The notes below the pieces were generated by a model, which was given only the letters and a program-made list of their open reading frames with translations, did not search any database and was not told the origin of the DNA. Below are positions 16,141 through 25,848 of a stretch of 64,000 nucleotides of DNA, piece by piece. The DNA comes from PLA3 sp964592235 (GTDB taxonomy: Bacteria; Planctomycetota; Phycisphaerae; UBA1845; UTPLA1), in NCBI GenBank assembly GCA_964592235.1, contig CAZQCF010000016.1:1-64000 (forward strand), in the 5' to 3' direction. How positions within the stretch are numbered: the first letter of the stretch is position 1; every line of letters starts with the position of its first letter. The translations under genes and the position numbers were made by a program.

Positions 16141-16165
16141 CCGCTCCCTGACGGTCGCGGCTCGG
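16141..16165 (+). repeat. REP-like repeat, single arm
   Basis: This 25-base unit differs from the inverted-repeat arm at 566-590 by only one base. It lies at the border between the low-GC islet and the 3' end of the glycosyltransferase gene. Confidence 0.85.
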
Positions 16166-16177
16166 ATCGACTGACGC

Positions 16178-17137
16178 CTACTCGCCGCCCGGTCCGCGAT
16201 GGTCTTCGACGCGGCGCAGACGATAGGAGACATCCTCCAGAATCGCGCGGCTGGAGTTGATGAGATCGGCCACGATGCCGGTAAGCACCATCTGAAACCC
16301 GGCGATCAGCAGGATCGCGCTCAAGATGAGCGATTGAATGTGTTTGTCATGCTCGGTCGTGAAGAAGAAGTAGTAGAGGAACCGCAGACCGATGAGAAAG
16401 CCCAGCGTGAACGTGGCGCCGCCGGCGATCGTGAAAATCTTCATCGCCCGATAGGATGAATAGACGCGCACCATGATACCAACCGAGCGCGAGATGAACA
16501 CGCCGATGTTCGAGAACAGCCGGCTCTCGCGCAGCTTTTCGTTCGTGCGAATCGGCACGCTGATCGTGATCAAGCGCTTGCGGCCCGCCTGAATCACGTG
16601 ATCGACGGTGTGGTCAAAATCGGTCGAACAGGCCAGGCGCATCGCCGCCTCGCGCGAGTAGGCCTTGAAACCGCTCGGCACGTCGGGCACCGTGATCCCC
16701 GCGAGGTGGCTGACCACGCGGCTGCCGAGCGTCTGCATCTTCTTCTTGACAAACGAAAAGTGCGGCACTTTCTCCGGCTCGCGATCGCCGATCACGAGGT
16801 GTGCGCGGCCTTCGAGGATGGGCTGGACGAGCTTCGGAATATCGCCGCCGAAGTACTGATTGTCGCCGTCGGTATTGACGATCAGGTCGGCCCCGTGCGC
16901 GAGGCAGTAATCAATGCCGGCGGCGAAGGCATGCCCCAGCCCGCGATTGCCGGGGAATTGAATGATGTGCTCGACGCCGCTCTGCCGGGCGATTTCCACG
17001 GTGCGGTCGGTGCAGCCGTCATCGATGATAAGAATCTCGACTTTGTCGATGCCGGGGATTTGGCGCGGGATGTCCCGCAGCGTCGCCGGCAGCGTCGCCT
17101 CCTCATTCAGACACGGAATCTGGACAATCAGTTTCAT
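16178..17137 (-). CDS. GT2 family glycosyltransferase, polyprenyl-phosphate type
   Basis: A 319-residue GT-A fold enzyme of the DPM1/polyprenol-phosphate mannosyl- or glucosyltransferase type, acting on the cytoplasmic face of the membrane. Signatures are IVQIPCLNEEATLPATLRDI at the start, ILIIDDGCTDRT, GNRGLGHAFAAGIDYCL, the metal-binding NTDGDNQY, and the acceptor-side motif VPSGFKAYSREAA. Two hydrophobic helices at about residues 225-285 anchor the C-terminus. Such enzymes charge a lipid carrier with sugar, which GT39-type enzymes use outside. A GT39-like protein is encoded just upstream, divergently. It is downstream of maf on the same strand, 152 bases away. Confidence 0.9.
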   Translation of the reverse strand: MKLIVQIPCLNEEATLPATLRDIPRQIPGIDKVEILIIDDGCTDRTVEIARQSGVEHIIQFPGNRGLGHAFAAGIDYCLAHGADLIVNTDGDNQYFGGDIPKLVQPILEGRAHLVIGDREPEKVPHFSFVKKKMQTLGSRVVSHLAGITVPDVPSGFKAYSREAAMRLACSTDFDHTVDHVIQAGRKRLITISVPIRTNEKLRESRLFSNIGVFISRSVGIMVRVYSSYRAMKIFTIAGGATFTLGFLIGLRFLYYFFFTTEHDKHIQSLILSAILLIAGFQMVLTGIVADLINSSRAILEDVSYRLRRVEDHRGPGGE

Positions 17138-17289
17138 GCGTCGGGTTGTGCGGCGTGCATCATCACGGAGCCGATCGCGCGAGTCGATGGCTCGCCGTGG
17201 CGAGCAATCGAACGAACATCACGGCACTGCGGCGTCACATCGGCTGCTATCGTAGGCGAACGCCGCGATTAGTCCAGAAAGACCGGGCG

Positions 17290-17877
17290 TCACGCGCCCC
17301 AGTTGGTCAGCATGCGCCCGAGCAGCTCCATCGGCAGCCCGACGATGTTGGAGAAGCTGCCTTCGTAGCGCTCCACGAATTCGTCGCCGTGATCCTGAAT
17401 GCCGTACGCCCCGGCTTTGCCGCGCCAATCACCCGTGTCAAGGTAGTCGTCAATCTGCTTCGCGGTCAGCGGTCGCATGTGAATGATGGAGACATCGTGT
17501 TGAAGCAGGCGTCGGCCCGTGGCCGGCGCGAGCAGGGCCACGCCGGTGATGACCTGGTGAGACGTGCCGGCGAGGCGCGTGAGGATGGCGCGAGCATCGG
17601 CGGCGTCGGCGGGTTTGCCGATCAGCGTGTCGTCGTGAAACGCCAGCGTATCGGCGGAGAGAATTGTCCGCTGGAAGTACTCCCCTGCGACGCTGCGCGC
17701 TTTGTAATACGCCAGCGATTCGACGTGCATCATCGGCGTGACGTGCGGCAGCGGATCATCCGGCTCCTCGAATCGCGGCGACACGACTTCGAAGGCATAG
17801 CCCGCGTCAGCCAGCAACTGTCGGCGGCGCGGACTGGTCGAGGCGAGAACAAGCGATTTGGGCTGGCACAGATCCAT
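17290..17877 (-). CDS. maf: Maf-like nucleoside triphosphate pyrophosphatase
   Basis: A 195-residue Maf/HAM1-fold protein. The family hydrolyses dTTP, UTP or modified NTPs to monophosphates and prevents their incorporation; in some bacteria it affects septation. Motifs are LVLASTSPRRRQLL at residues 9-22 (phosphate binding), ILSADTLAFHDDTLIGKP with the catalytic Asp, and DTGDWRGKAGAYGIQDHG. ATG 17877 gives the usual length. The ribosome-binding site is weak, and an upstream in-frame start at 17985 cannot be excluded. It is divergent from the GT39-like gene and upstream of the GT2 gene. Confidence 0.92.
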   Translation of the reverse strand: MDLCQPKSLVLASTSPRRRQLLADAGYAFEVVSPRFEEPDDPLPHVTPMMHVESLAYYKARSVAGEYFQRTILSADTLAFHDDTLIGKPADAADARAILTRLAGTSHQVITGVALLAPATGRRLLQHDVSIIHMRPLTAKQIDDYLDTGDWRGKAGAYGIQDHGDEFVERYEGSFSNIVGLPMELLGRMLTNWGA

Positions 17878-18026
17878 GCGAGATTGTCCGTTCCGCGATG
17901 GGGCCGCCGGGCTTGTGTGCGGAACTGGGGTATTCTCTCCGGACACGGCTGTCGGGTAAAGCCCCATGCGCCCGCGATGAACCAATCGGGAACTGCTCGT
18001 ATGCTACGCTGCTAGTGGATACCCGG

Positions 18027-19667
18027 ATGACAACAGCTTCAACGGCCGACGGCACACAAAATGGCCGCAGTCCGACGGCACGGTCGGCATGCGAACGCGT
18101 CGGCGGTTGGTGCGTCTTGTTGTTGCTCGCGCTGTACGCTGCTGGCCTGACGCAGCGGCTGACTGCGCCGTGGAGCGGCATGCACGACTGGAACGGAGCG
18201 TTCTATTCGCAGCTTTCTCGCAATCTGCTTCGTTACCCGTTCGATGTGCATCATGGCATGGGGGTGCTGGCGGTTGGGGCCGACGTGCCGCCGGTGGGGG
18301 AGCGCGATCGGTATGCGCATCATCCACCAGGACTGGTCTGGCTGATCGCGGGGACGTTTCGACTGTTTGGAGAGAGCGAGGCGACCGCCCGCGTCGTGCC
18401 GATCGCCGCGTCGCTGGCGAGCCTCTGGATGCTGATCGGGCTCGCCGCGCGACGAGCGGGGCGGGAGCGGGCGTTGTGTGCCGGACTCGTGTTCGCGTTG
18501 ATGCCTATGAACGTCTATTTCGGACGGATGGTCAATCACGAGGCCGTCTGCCTGTGCCTGATGCTGGCAGCAGTACGTGCCTGGCAGGCGGCGGGCCCGG
18601 GACGACCGGCAGCGACGCGAGCCTTCGCGTTGACCGGCTGGGGCGCGGCCATCGTCGCGCTGATCTGGACGGACTGGATCGGCGTGCTCTTTGCCGGGCT
18701 CTTCTGCGGCTGGGCTACGCTGCGCCGACGCCGGCCGGGACTGACCGGTACGCGCCTCGCGAGCGCCTGGGGGGTGTCCATCGGGGCCGCTGCGGGCATG
18801 GTGTGCTACCTGGTCTATGCAGGCCTGGACGGGAACTGGGAGAAGCTGTGGTCGATCTTCGTTTCGCGCCGGGAGAGCGAGATCACGCCTCCCCATTCCG
18901 TCGCATGGGAACACGTGCTGGGCAACGTGTCGGGGCCCGTCCTGGCGATGGCGGCGCTTGGCGCGGCGTGGAGTATTGCAAGCCGCTCATTAAGGCAAAA
19001 AACTCTGCGCGACGGTCAGGATCACCCAGCCGTTGAGGCGCACGGAGGGCTGGGCGTTATTGCGCTGACGGGGCTGATCTGGGTCGTCCTGTTCTGGCGG
19101 CTGTTCAAGATCCACAACTACTGGATGTACTATCTCGGCCCGTGGGTGGCCCTATCGGCCGGGTCGGCGCTTGCGGGCATCCGGTTCACGATGCTTGCGC
19201 GTGCCCCGGCGCTGGCGGCGGTTTTGTTTTATACATTGGTAGTGATTATGGGCGGCGCCGCGCTGTGCGGCGCGCAGCGGTATTTCGCGAGAACCTTCCT
19301 GCCGGAGAACACCATCACGGCCTGGCGGGAAATCAACCGGCTGGCGCGCCCCGATGAACGCGTGATACTGCAATGGGACCCGATCCAATTCGACCGATAT
19401 GGCTCATCGGCGTTTCGTACGATCGTTCCACCACAGCTTGCTTTCTACATGGACCGCGCGTTTGACGTACAAGCGGACGCAGCGCGCGCCGTCGCGCTCG
19501 GCGCTGCGGCCAACGCCTTGTTTGTCGTTCCACAGCAAGCCGTACTCTCGAATCCGGAGTCGTTCAAGGCGATCGGCTCACTTCCCGCCACGCCCGCGGG
19601 CGATTTGCTGCTGATCCGGCTGGGTGGAAAGGCCGGCGAGGCGCCGCAGGGCGGCAACGCGCCATAA
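18027..19667 (+). CDS. GT39/ArnT-like membrane glycosyltransferase
   Basis: A 546-residue multi-spanning protein of the dolichol/polyprenyl-phosphate-mannose dependent transferase superfamily (PMT, ArnT and relatives). It has a first membrane helix (WCVLLLLALYAAGL), then an acidic extracytoplasmic loop with HDWNGAFYSQLSRNLL (the catalytic-type Asp) and YAHHPPGLVWLIAGTF. About nine to eleven more helices and a C-terminal soluble part follow. It probably moves a sugar from a lipid carrier to a protein or lipid outside the membrane. The adjacent GT2 enzyme could supply the lipid-linked donor. The acceptor is unknown. ATG 18027 was chosen; upstream codons in frame lack a signal. Confidence 0.78.
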   Translation: MTTASTADGTQNGRSPTARSACERVGGWCVLLLLALYAAGLTQRLTAPWSGMHDWNGAFYSQLSRNLLRYPFDVHHGMGVLAVGADVPPVGERDRYAHHPPGLVWLIAGTFRLFGESEATARVVPIAASLASLWMLIGLAARRAGRERALCAGLVFALMPMNVYFGRMVNHEAVCLCLMLAAVRAWQAAGPGRPAATRAFALTGWGAAIVALIWTDWIGVLFAGLFCGWATLRRRRPGLTGTRLASAWGVSIGAAAGMVCYLVYAGLDGNWEKLWSIFVSRRESEITPPHSVAWEHVLGNVSGPVLAMAALGAAWSIASRSLRQKTLRDGQDHPAVEAHGGLGVIALTGLIWVVLFWRLFKIHNYWMYYLGPWVALSAGSALAGIRFTMLARAPALAAVLFYTLVVIMGGAALCGAQRYFARTFLPENTITAWREINRLARPDERVILQWDPIQFDRYGSSAFRTIVPPQLAFYMDRAFDVQADAARAVALGAAANALFVVPQQAVLSNPESFKAIGSLPATPAGDLLLIRLGGKAGEAPQGGNAP

Positions 19668-19751
19668 CACGTTGCCTGATATGTAGTTACGATTTGATCG
19701 CGGCCAGGCGGCACGAGTGACCCTTGGATGGAACTCGGTTGATTGCCGCGT

Positions 19752-19779
19752 TTGACGGATTGGCCTTGCCCCTTATACT
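19752..19779 (+). promoter_or_regulatory. Strong sigma70-like promoter of the tRNA-tuf operon
   Basis: TTGACG (19752-19757) and TATACT (19774-19779) are 16 bases apart, with start expected near 19786. It precedes tRNA-Thr by about 110 bases and probably drives the tRNA-Thr, tuf, rpmG, tRNA-Trp, secE, nusG, rplK unit. Confidence 0.65.
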
Positions 19780-19894
19780 GGTTGGTCTTACAAATGGGCT
19801 GGCGCGGGTCAAGGTCGGTACGTCTGCCCGTGCTGCGTCGGTCCACGGCGCGGCAGGACGCGCGTGCCATGCGGCTGCAATGCATGGGCATCGT

Positions 19895-19967
<73 letters not shown>

Positions 19968-20245
19968 TGTTGACTCGGGCTGCGGAGCGGGGCTGTCCCG
20001 CTGTTCGGCAGCCCGCTGAAGACTTCTGCGGCGTGTTGTGCAAGGCCGAGCGCGATGGAAACATCGCGACCGCGCATCGCATCAATGACTCCGAAGAGTA
20101 CGTTGAGAAAGCAGTGAGCGGCCGGCCGACGGCCACCGGTCATCCGGGTGTAGTCGGCGGGTTTGTTTTGGTTTGTTTCGAGGTTGAGACAGGTACACGT
20201 AGTAGGACACCAAAGGAAAAGCTGGCACGCGGAGGAATCGCAGGA

Positions 20246-21454
<1,209 letters not shown>

Positions 21455-21481
21455 GGATCGGGCGATTTCGCAGGACAATTC

Positions 21482-21516
21482 GGTCGCCGCGGCCGATCGG
21501 AACGGTCGCGGCGGCC
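21482..21516 (+). promoter_or_regulatory. Intercistronic hairpin between tuf and rpmG
   Basis: GGTCGCCGCGGCC (21482-21494) pairs with GGTCGCGGCGGCC (21504-21516) through 13 base pairs, two of them G-T, around a 9-base loop. No T tract follows, so it is more likely a processing site or stability element than a full terminator. Confidence 0.6.
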
Positions 21517-21587
21517 GATACTAGAATTCGGGGCCGTGCGTCGCGAGCTTGATACACAGCGACGGGTCGGTCGATGGACGGTGAGCG

Positions 21588-21764
21588 ATGGCAAAGGCGA
21601 ACAAACGGGAATACGTCTGGCTGGAATGCACCGAGTCGGGCGATTTGAACTATCGCACGCAGGTGAACGTGCAGCAGGGCATCCCGGAGAAACTCAAGGG
21701 CGGTTTGAAGAAGTACTGCCCGCGTCTGCGAAAGCACACGCTCCACAAATTGAAGAGGAAGTAA
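21588..21764 (+). CDS. rpmG: Ribosomal protein bL33
   Basis: A 58-residue protein, MAKANKREYVWLECTESGD at the start and KKYCPRLRKHTLHKLKRK at the end. These are the two conserved blocks of bacterial ribosomal protein L33 in the large subunit. It has single Cys residues at 14 and 44 and lacks the two CxxC pairs of zinc-binding forms. A stretch between the blocks (VNVQQGIPEKLKGG) is slightly longer than usual. It lies between tuf and tRNA-Trp, the normal place for rpmG in this operon. Confidence 0.93.
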   Translation: MAKANKREYVWLECTESGDLNYRTQVNVQQGIPEKLKGGLKKYCPRLRKHTLHKLKRK

Positions 21765-21812
21765 TGGTCAGCGATCAGGGGCCGCTAGACCGCGGCCGGT
21801 GATCGCTGAAAT

Positions 21813-21885
21813 AGGAGCGTAGCTCAATTGGTAGAGCACCGGTTTCCAAAACCGGCGGTTGGGGGTTCGAGTCCCTTCGCTCCTG
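21813..21885 (+). tRNA. tRNA-Trp (anticodon CCA)
   Basis: A 73-base cloverleaf. The acceptor AGGAGCG pairs with CGCTCCT, the D-arm is standard, the anticodon loop is TTCCAAA between CCGGT and ACCGG, and the T loop is TTCGAGT. The discriminator is G. The anticodon CCA reads UGG. It is placed just before secE as in many bacteria. Confidence 0.97.
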
Positions 21886-21956
21886 GTTGGGTGCTCGCCG
21901 AAGCAGCGGTCGAGCGGTCGATTTGACCGCCCGGCACATCGATCAACAGGTGTTCC

Positions 21957-22571
21957 ATGGCGCAAGACCGACGCGATCGCACGACCGATACCGGTCGACG
22001 TGGCGGCGGGCGCGGCGGAGCGGCCGTTGACGAAGAGGAGAATGACGTGTCCGACGTGGCGGTCGATCACCGGGACGACGAGCGATACGAGTCGCAAGGT
22101 TATTCCGCGCCGAGCGAGGCAGCTGCCGAGCGGGGCTTCTTCGACATTTACAAGCCCGGCCAGGGATTTTATACGCGAGTCTGGAGCGGCATCGCTTACG
22201 GCGCGCTGGTCTGCTGGTTCGCCTACTTCTTGTTTGAGAAGTTTTCCATTCTCGGCAACCACGCGGCGGCCCGGTATATCCAGTTTGGCATTGCCACGGC
22301 GGCGATCGTCGGCCTGGGCCTGCTGGGTTACTGGATGCTGGCTCTGAATCGCAGGATTTGCGATTTCATGATTGCCACCGAAAGTGAAATGAAAAAGGTC
22401 CACTGGACCAGCCGACGCGAGATCATCGGGTCTACCAAAGTGGTGATCTTCGTGATGATCACGCTGTCGATCCTGCTGTTCGTGGTGGACATGCTGTTCC
22501 TCGCCGGCTTTTCGGCGGCCGGCGTCCTCAAGGGCGGCGGCGTCATGGAAGCCCTGAAAGGTCTGTTCTAA
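21957..22571 (+). CDS. secE: Preprotein translocase subunit SecE, extended
   Basis: A 204-residue SecE, the clamp subunit of the SecYEG channel. The C-terminal core is diagnostic: ATESEMKKVHWTSRREIIGS followed by the last membrane helix (VVIFVMITLSILLFVVDMLF). Bacterial SecE proteins are often 60-130 residues. Here about 60 charged residues and two further membrane helices (GIAYGALVCWFAYFLF and IQFGIATAAIVGLGLLGYWML) precede the core. That gives three helices, as in E. coli. The stop codon overlaps the nusG start (TAATG), so the two are coupled. Confidence 0.92.
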   Translation: MAQDRRDRTTDTGRRGGGRGGAAVDEEENDVSDVAVDHRDDERYESQGYSAPSEAAAERGFFDIYKPGQGFYTRVWSGIAYGALVCWFAYFLFEKFSILGNHAAARYIQFGIATAAIVGLGLLGYWMLALNRRICDFMIATESEMKKVHWTSRREIIGSTKVVIFVMITLSILLFVVDMLFLAGFSAAGVLKGGGVMEALKGLF

Positions 22572-23266
22572 TGCCTGAAGGCGACGAACATATGACCGAC
22601 ACGATGATGTCGGGCCCATCCAACGCGGCTGATACGGCGAGCGATTCGCCCGCGAGCGAGCCGGTGGCGGCCGTCGCGCCGAAGCCCGTCAAGCCGATCG
22701 GCCCGCGCTCGATGCACTGGTATGTGTTGCGCGTGGCGTCCAACCGCGAGGACCAGGTCTGCGAGGCACTGACGCGCAAGGTCAAGATCGAACACCTCGA
22801 CGACCGCATCGGCCGCATTCTCGTGCCGACGCAGCGCGAGAAACGCATGCGCGGCCGCATCGCCAAGGTCTTCGACCGCAAGCTCTATCCCGGCTACGTC
22901 TTTGTCGAGATGGCCACCGAAGAGGACGGCAGCATTCCTGAAGACGTCTGGTTCATGGTGAAAGACACCATGAGCGTCGGCGATTTCATCGGGTCCGACG
23001 GCAAGCCGACGCCGATGAAGCCGCACGACGTGGAGAAAATGCTCGCCGTCGTCGAGAAGTCGGCCGAGCAGCCGACTCTGGCAGGGATGGCCGGCATGAA
23101 GAAGGGCGACGCGATCAAGGTCAAGGAAGGCCCGTTTGAAAACTTTGAAGGCGAAATCGACGAGGTCTTCCCCGACAAGGGCCAGGTGCGCGTGATCGTG
23201 ACGATCTTCGGCCGCGCGACGCCGATCGACCTCGAATACTGGCAACTGGAAATGTTGGAGAAGTAA
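22571..23266 (+). CDS. nusG: Transcription termination/antitermination protein NusG
   Basis: A 231-residue NusG that binds RNA polymerase and couples it to Rho or the ribosome. After an acidic, Ala/Pro-rich extension of about 45 residues comes the NGN domain (SMHWYVLRVASNREDQVCEAL to about 170), including LYPGYVFVEM. The KOW domain follows at the end (KKGDAIKVKEGPFENFEGEI). The NGN domain contains a longer insert than E. coli NusG. The start ATG overlaps the secE stop. Confidence 0.95.
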   Translation: MPEGDEHMTDTMMSGPSNAADTASDSPASEPVAAVAPKPVKPIGPRSMHWYVLRVASNREDQVCEALTRKVKIEHLDDRIGRILVPTQREKRMRGRIAKVFDRKLYPGYVFVEMATEEDGSIPEDVWFMVKDTMSVGDFIGSDGKPTPMKPHDVEKMLAVVEKSAEQPTLAGMAGMKKGDAIKVKEGPFENFEGEIDEVFPDKGQVRVIVTIFGRATPIDLEYWQLEMLEK

Positions 23267-23326
23267 GGTGGTCCGAGGTCCGTCCCGAAGGACGCCGACG
23301 ATTAACGACGAGAGGTAGCGCGCATC

Positions 23327-23761
23327 ATGGCGAAGAAGAAGAAGATTCCGACAGCGGTGTTCAAGGTGCAGGGCGCCGGTGGCCAGGCCACCCCCGCTCC
23401 GCCCATCGGCCCGGCCTGTGGTCAATACGGCGTCAACCCCGGTCAGTTCGTGCAGCAGTTCAACGAGCGCAGCAAGCACCTGAACGGCATGCCGGTCACG
23501 GCCGTCGTCAGCGTCTATGCCGACCGCACGTTTGATTTCGTGCTCAAGAGTCCGCCTGCGTCGGTGCTGCTCAAGGCCGCCGCCCAGGTGGCCAAGGGTG
23601 CGGGTAATCCGCTCAAGGAAAAGGTCGGCAAGGTCACCCAGAAGCAGGTGGACGACATCTGCAAGACCAAGATGAACGACCTGAACTGCTGGACCGTCGA
23701 ATCGGCCCGCAAGATCATCGCCGGCACCGCCCGCAACATGGGCATCGAGATCGAGGGCTGA
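23327..23761 (+). CDS. rplK: Ribosomal protein uL11
   Basis: A 144-residue L11 of the large-subunit stalk base and GTPase centre. It has the N-terminal PAPPIGPACGQYGVN, the central VVSVYADRTFDFVLKSPP, and the C-terminal ARKIIAGTARNMGIEIEG. It lies 60 bases after nusG. In most bacteria rplA, rplJ, rplL and rpoBC follow. Here the gene is followed by a strong terminator and an unrelated transporter, so the operon is broken at this point. Confidence 0.96.
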   Translation: MAKKKKIPTAVFKVQGAGGQATPAPPIGPACGQYGVNPGQFVQQFNERSKHLNGMPVTAVVSVYADRTFDFVLKSPPASVLLKAAAQVAKGAGNPLKEKVGKVTQKQVDDICKTKMNDLNCWTVESARKIIAGTARNMGIEIEG

Positions 23762-23799
23762 TCGCGGTCTTGGCGCGCGATGAATCTGCTTATCCCCCG

Positions 23800-23837
23800 G
23801 AAGCCGACGGATTGCCATTCGTCGGCTTCTTTCTTTG
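23800..23837 (+). terminator. Rho-independent terminator after rplK
   Basis: GAAGCCGACG (23800-23809) pairs with CGTCGGCTTC (23820-23829) around a 10-base loop, followed by TTTCTTTGC. It ends the tRNA-tuf-rplK transcription unit. Confidence 0.85.
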
Positions 23838-23899
23838 CTAACCGCATCGGCTCTCCGTAATCCTGCCCTGCGCTGCCGAAATTCGACGATAAACAAGGG

Positions 23900-25618
23900 A
23901 TGATCGTTCCCGGGGTTACGCATCTGCTGCCGCTCGCGCCCTGCCTTGCGCAAGCGCGGTTTCACCTGCTCGACTGGGGCGTCGTCGCGGCCTACCTCGT
24001 GTTCACCACGGTGCTTGGCGCGAAGCTCGCAGGCAAGCAAGCGACGATCCGCGATTTCTTCCTCGGCGGGCGGAAGCTCCCGTGGTGGGCCGTCTGCGGA
24101 TCGACCATCGCCACGGAGATTTCAACGGCGACATTTGTCGTTGTACCCGCCATCGTCTTCGCCGCCGGCGGCAATCTCACCTATCTCCAGCTTGCCATCG
24201 GCAGCATCCTCGCTCGCTTCATCGTTGGCTGGTACTTCGTGCCCCGCTTCTACGAGGAGGAGATCTACAGCCCTTACGACTACGTCGGCCGCCGGCTCGG
24301 CCCGCGCGTCAAGACCGTGACGACGGCGCTCTTCCTGATCGGCGCGGTGCTTGGGCAGGGGGGGCGGCTCTTCACAGCGGCCTTCATGGTCAGCATCGTC
24401 GCCGACATCGATCTTGTCTCCGCCATCTGGCTCATGGGCGCGTTCAGCGTTCTCTGGGCGATGATCGGCGGCATCACGATGGTCATCTGGACCGACGTGA
24501 TTCAGTTCGGGATCCTGTTGATCGGCGCGGTGGTCGCGCTCGGATTCGCGCTGCACGTGGTGCCCGGCGGATTCGGCGAGGCCGTGCGAATTGGCCGCGA
24601 GGCGGGCAAGTTTCAGTTCTTCGATTTCAGCACCGACCTGTCCGTGCGCTACACGTTCTGGTGCGGCCTGCTGGCCACAAGTTTCTCGAATCTCGCGGCC
24701 TTCGGCACCGATCAGGTCATGGCCCAGCGGATGTTCTGCTGCCGCGACGCGCGCGACGCGCGCCGATCCATCGTCTGGAGCAGCATAAGCATCGGCGTCG
24801 CACTGCTCATGATGCTCCTGGGCATTGCGCTGTATGCGTACTTCCAGCACGCGCCCTTCACCGCCGACGAAACAGCCCGGTACGCGAAGCATCAGGAGTA
24901 CCTGCTGCCGATCTTCATCGTGCGAGCGTTGCCCATCGGCGTGCGCGGGATGATTGTCGCGGCGGTCCTCGCGGCGGCGGTCTCGACGCTCGAATCGGCC
25001 CTGGCGGCGCTCTCACAGACAACCGTCAACCCGATTCAAAGCCGTCTCAACCGACGGCGTGACAAAGCGGATGCCGAGGCGTCGCCCCACAGCGAGCTGG
25101 GCCTTTCAAAGGTCCTGGTCTTTGTCTGGGGCATGGTGCTGTGCGGCATGGCCACGGCCTGCATCGGCATCGCGCGGAACTACCAGAACGCCATCGACCT
25201 CGTGCTGGCCTTCGCGGGCTACACCTCCGGGCCGCTGCTGGGGATCTTCCTGCTCGCGTTTCTGAAACACCCGCGCGACGACCGGGGCTTGCCGTGGGCG
25301 GTTGCAATCTCGATCCTCGCCGTGTTTGCTGTGTCGGTTCGCGAACCGTGGGCAATCAAGGTCGTCACGGTTGCGGTGATCGCTGTCTGGCTTATCTCGC
25401 CGGCGATCAGGGCGTTACCGTGGCAGCACAAAATGATCATTAACTTGACCGCGCTGGTTGCCGGCGGCCTGCATTTTGTAAACGGCGCCTCCGCGCCCTG
25501 GCTCATGTCGAGCGGATGGGCCTTTCCGTGGACCTACCCGCTTGGAACGGTCATTACCTTTGGGCTGGGATACGTGCTCGGCCGGCCGCGAAACGATCAC
25601 GTCGCCCGCGCGCGTTGA
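23900..25618 (+). CDS. Sodium:solute symporter (SSS family)
   Basis: A 572-residue integral membrane protein with about 13 helices and the SSS/LeuT fold. It has a helix 1 region with LLDWGVVAAYLVFTTVLGA, the typical FFLGGRKLPWWAVCGSTIATEIS block, IWTDVIQFGILLIGAVVALG, and AAAVSTLESALAALSQTTVN in the sodium-site region. The family takes up sugars, amino acids, organic acids or vitamins with Na+; the substrate cannot be inferred. It stands alone between two terminators. The last codons overlap the beginning of an 18-bp repeat array. Confidence 0.9.
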   Translation: MIVPGVTHLLPLAPCLAQARFHLLDWGVVAAYLVFTTVLGAKLAGKQATIRDFFLGGRKLPWWAVCGSTIATEISTATFVVVPAIVFAAGGNLTYLQLAIGSILARFIVGWYFVPRFYEEEIYSPYDYVGRRLGPRVKTVTTALFLIGAVLGQGGRLFTAAFMVSIVADIDLVSAIWLMGAFSVLWAMIGGITMVIWTDVIQFGILLIGAVVALGFALHVVPGGFGEAVRIGREAGKFQFFDFSTDLSVRYTFWCGLLATSFSNLAAFGTDQVMAQRMFCCRDARDARRSIVWSSISIGVALLMMLLGIALYAYFQHAPFTADETARYAKHQEYLLPIFIVRALPIGVRGMIVAAVLAAAVSTLESALAALSQTTVNPIQSRLNRRRDKADAEASPHSELGLSKVLVFVWGMVLCGMATACIGIARNYQNAIDLVLAFAGYTSGPLLGIFLLAFLKHPRDDRGLPWAVAISILAVFAVSVREPWAIKVVTVAVIAVWLISPAIRALPWQHKMIINLTALVAGGLHFVNGASAPWLMSSGWAFPWTYPLGTVITFGLGYVLGRPRNDHVARAR

Positions 25619-25721
25619 AGCGTCCACGCTCTAACGAGCATCCGCTCCGGATGGAGCATTCATTCTTGTATGAGCGTCCATTCCTGATTGCGCAACATCC
25701 CCAGAACGAACATCCATTCTC
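25614..25721. repeat. Six degenerate 18-bp tandem repeats
   Basis: Six consecutive 18-base units are visible: 25614-25631, 25632-25649, 25650-25667, 25668-25685, 25686-25703 and 25704-25721. They share a core like GAGCATCCATTC. Read on the minus strand they give degenerate hexapeptides: ENGCSF, WGCCAI, RNGRSY, KNECSI, RSGCSL, ERGRFN. The minus-strand frame has only a TTG start and passes through a terminator, so I treat it as noncoding. Confidence 0.7.
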
Positions 25722-25745
25722 GCTTGAGGATTCGCCAAAAAAAGA

Positions 25746-25776
25746 AAAGCCCCCGGCAAGCTTGCCGGGGGCTTTG
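25746..25776. terminator. Bidirectional terminator
   Basis: A long self-complementary stem, AGCCCCCGGCAA with its complement TTGCCGGGGGCT, is flanked by an A tract on the left and TTT on the right. It can end both the symporter transcript and, from the other strand, the OmpA-like lipoprotein transcript. Confidence 0.85.
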
Positions 25777-25848
25777 TTACTGCAGTTCAATACTTCGGTC
25801 TGCGATCACTCATCACTGGCCACTGACCACTGATCACAGTCCACTGGC

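Noticed and set aside
25554..25790. 78-residue minus-strand ORF with Cys-rich hexapeptide repeats
   Set aside because: It would start at TTG, has no RBS and runs through a strong terminator stem and into the symporter gene. Kept only as a repeat finding.
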